Assembly (NCBI GenBank): GCA_965231765.1
Contig: OZ246887.1
Coordinates: 3,906,001-3,970,000, forward strand
Origin: JAAXHF01 sp963665955
GTDB taxonomy: Bacteria > Desulfobacterota > Binatia > Bin18
DNA length: 64,000 bases
Direction: 5' to 3'
Made by a program: the position numbers and the translations under genes. The notes under the pieces were generated by a model, which saw only the letters and a list, made by a program, of their open reading frames with translations, was not told the DNA's origin and ran no database searches. Below, piece after piece: positions 62,616 to 64,000 of the stretch; positions within the stretch are counted from its first letter, which is position 1, and every line of letters begins with the position of its first letter.

Positions 62616-62651
62616 CCCCCCTCACCCTAGCTCTCTCCTGGAGGGAGAGGG
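62616..62651. repeat. GGGAGAGGG-type dispersed repeat, copy C, at the otsA stop codon
   Basis: On the minus strand it reads CCCTCTCCCTCCAGG then AGAGAGCTAGGGTGAGGGGG. It contains the otsA stop codon (TGA, 62622-62624) and encodes the last nine or so residues of OtsA. Confidence 0.75.
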
Positions 62652-64000
62652 AACCAGACGGCTAAGTCCTGGCTGAGTTTTTTTCTTTGCGGCTTGCGCT
62701 TTTGTCGGCCTGGCTTTGCGCTTTGGGGCAGGGCTGGGCTGCCTGCCTCTCTTTTCCAAATCTGCTAAAAAGCGCGCCCGCCAGGTCTGGGCGGTGCGTT
62801 CGTGCACCCGCTTATTCAAGGCTTGCCAGCTCTCACGGCGCTCTTCGAGGTCCATATTCAAGGCCCGATTCAGCGCTGTGGCGGTGCCATCAATGTCATA
62901 TGGATTCACAATCACGGCTTCGCGCAAGTCCTCTGCCGTGCCACAAAACTGAGACAGTAAGAGCACCCCGGGATTGTCAGTCTGGGAGGCCACATACTCC
63001 TTTGCCACGAGGTTCATGCCATCTCGTAAGGGCGTGACTAAGCAGACGTCTGCCTCGCGGTAGAACGCAGCAAGTTCCTCTTGGGTGTAGGATCGATACA
63101 GGTGACGGACGGGAATCCAGTCTTCTTCAGAGTAACGCCCGTTGATTTCCCCGACTAGGCGATCGACCTCTTGTTTCTGGGCAATATACTCTGGAACGCG
63201 CGTCCGCGACGGAGACGAGATTTGGGTCATTGAGACCTGATCTCGCCACGCGGGGTAGCGTTCCAGCAGACGATCAAAGGCAAGCAGTCGTTCAGGAATT
63301 CCCTTTGTATAATCCAGCCGATCGACGCCTAATATGATGCGGCGTCCGCGGACCATCCGGCGCAGCCGACCGGCTTGGAGGGTGGCTTCCGGACTGTTTG
63401 CCCAAGTCGCAAAGGTATCTGGATCGGTGCCAATGGCATACACACCGAGCTGCGTCTTGGCCTTGCCGTGGTGATAGATTGGTCCTTCAAACGTTCCGCC
63501 CAGTTCCGACTCTAACGCATCCGCGCAGTTATGACGGTAGCGCTCGGTATGAAAGCCGACCAGGTCATACGCTTCCAGGTCTTCTAGCAAAGGTTTGGAA
63601 TGGGGGGAGATGGTCAGAATATCGACCGAAGGAAACGGAATATGCAGAAAAAATCCCAGGCGTCCTTTCCATCCCAATCGACGCAGCTCCATGCCCAAGG
63701 GAATCAGGTGATAATCGTGCACCCAGACAAGATCATTGGCCTTGAGCAAGGGGGCGAGCTGGGCGGCAAAATAGCGGTTGATGCGACGATAGGTACGGTA
63801 CTCACTGCTCACCACCCGGACCTGAGCAGGGAAACTATGAAACAGTGGCCAGAGTGTCCGGTTACAAAAACTGACGTAAAAATCATGCACTTCTTCTTCG
63901 GACAGATTGACTGTGACGAGCTGGATGGGGCCAATTTGACGTTTCTGGGGCGAGCCCTTCTCTCTCTGGCGGGTGGTCTTGCCACTCCAGCCAAACCACA
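62622..64000 (-). CDS. otsA: Trehalose-6-phosphate synthase (5' end outside the window)
   Basis: An OtsA-type GT20 glycosyltransferase making trehalose-6-phosphate from UDP-glucose and glucose-6-phosphate. The visible part starts within WFGWSGKTTRQ (the family's N-terminal loop), continues through LVWVHDYHLIPLG, and has VDRLDYTKGIPERL and DGMNLVAKEY. The coding frame is open to the window end; the internal GTG at 63890 is not the true start. The C-terminus has a basic, Lys/Pro-rich tail of about 40 residues that is not typical, and its last nine residues are encoded by the dispersed repeat. Confidence 0.95.
   Translation of the reverse strand, partial: WFGWSGKTTRQREKGSPQKRQIGPIQLVTVNLSEEEVHDFYVSFCNRTLWPLFHSFPAQVRVVSSEYRTYRRINRYFAAQLAPLLKANDLVWVHDYHLIPLGMELRRLGWKGRLGFFLHIPFPSVDILTISPHSKPLLEDLEAYDLVGFHTERYRHNCADALESELGGTFEGPIYHHGKAKTQLGVYAIGTDPDTFATWANSPEATLQAGRLRRMVRGRRIILGVDRLDYTKGIPERLLAFDRLLERYPAWRDQVSMTQISSPSRTRVPEYIAQKQEVDRLVGEINGRYSEEDWIPVRHLYRSYTQEELAAFYREADVCLVTPLRDGMNLVAKEYVASQTDNPGVLLLSQFCGTAEDLREAVIVNPYDIDGTATALNRALNMDLEERRESWQALNKRVHERTAQTWRARFLADLEKRGRQPSPAPKRKARPTKAQAAKKKTQPGLSRLVPSPSRRELG

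Overview
The window looks like a piece of chromosome from a Gram-negative, GC-rich, probably uncultured bacterium. Two outer-membrane porin genes, several exported proteins and many -24/-12 (sigma-54) promoters support this. The mix of genes (urea, cyanate and nitrate assimilation, an LLM monooxygenase, a Rieske ring-hydroxylating dioxygenase, a DUF1329 protein) recalls uncultivated lineages such as Tectomicrobia/Entotheonella or Binatota. That placement is a guess from gene content only; no 16S rRNA is present.

Layout: (1) 1-2035, a partial recQ and a di-haem cytochrome c peroxidase, both on the minus strand. (2) 2617-18031, nitrate, nitrite and cyanate genes on the plus strand: nirB-nirD, a NarI-like membrane protein, a NasA-type molybdenum nitrate reductase, a four-cluster ferredoxin, a membrane Rieske protein, a small membrane protein, a NarK-type transporter, an alginate-export-type porin, and a cyanate ABC transporter operon with cyanase inside it. 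(3) 18079-31221, urea: ureB-ureG-ureD-ureE-ureF on the minus strand, diverging from porin-urtABCDE-ureA-ureC on the plus strand. (4) 31264-49027, a VOC protein followed by a defence region: an orphan adenine-specific DNA methyltransferase, a toxin-antitoxin pair, a complete type I-C cas operon (cas3-cas5-cas8c-cas7-cas4-cas1-cas2) and a CRISPR array that I count as 79 identical 37-bp repeats (78 spacers), followed by a decayed phage terminase. (5) 49190-55739, a catabolic patch: DUF1348, LLM monooxygenase, Rieske dioxygenase alpha and beta, cupin, a truncated AlkD, a lone antitoxin-like gene and DUF1329. (6) 56051-64000, housekeeping genes pheS, pheT, trpS, tlyA, then an MBL-fold hydrolase and a partial otsA.

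The nitrogen genes appear to form one regulon. I found a match to the sigma-54 consensus (TGG, 8 nt after the GG, then TTGC) 40-80 bp upstream of six separate transcription units: nirB, narK, the nitrate/cyanate-region porin, cynA, the urea-region porin, and divergent ureB. This suggests nitrogen-limitation control, presumably through NtrC, of nitrate, cyanate and urea use. Nitrate is reduced to nitrite and then ammonium, cyanase releases ammonia and CO2 from cyanate, and urease does so from urea.

The least ordinary parts are the hybrid nitrate reductase operon (a catalytic subunit without a signal peptide, with NarI-like, 4x[4Fe-4S] and Rieske partners), the urease structural genes split over two divergent operons, and the CRISPR array, which contains two sister spacers and one tRNA-like spacer.
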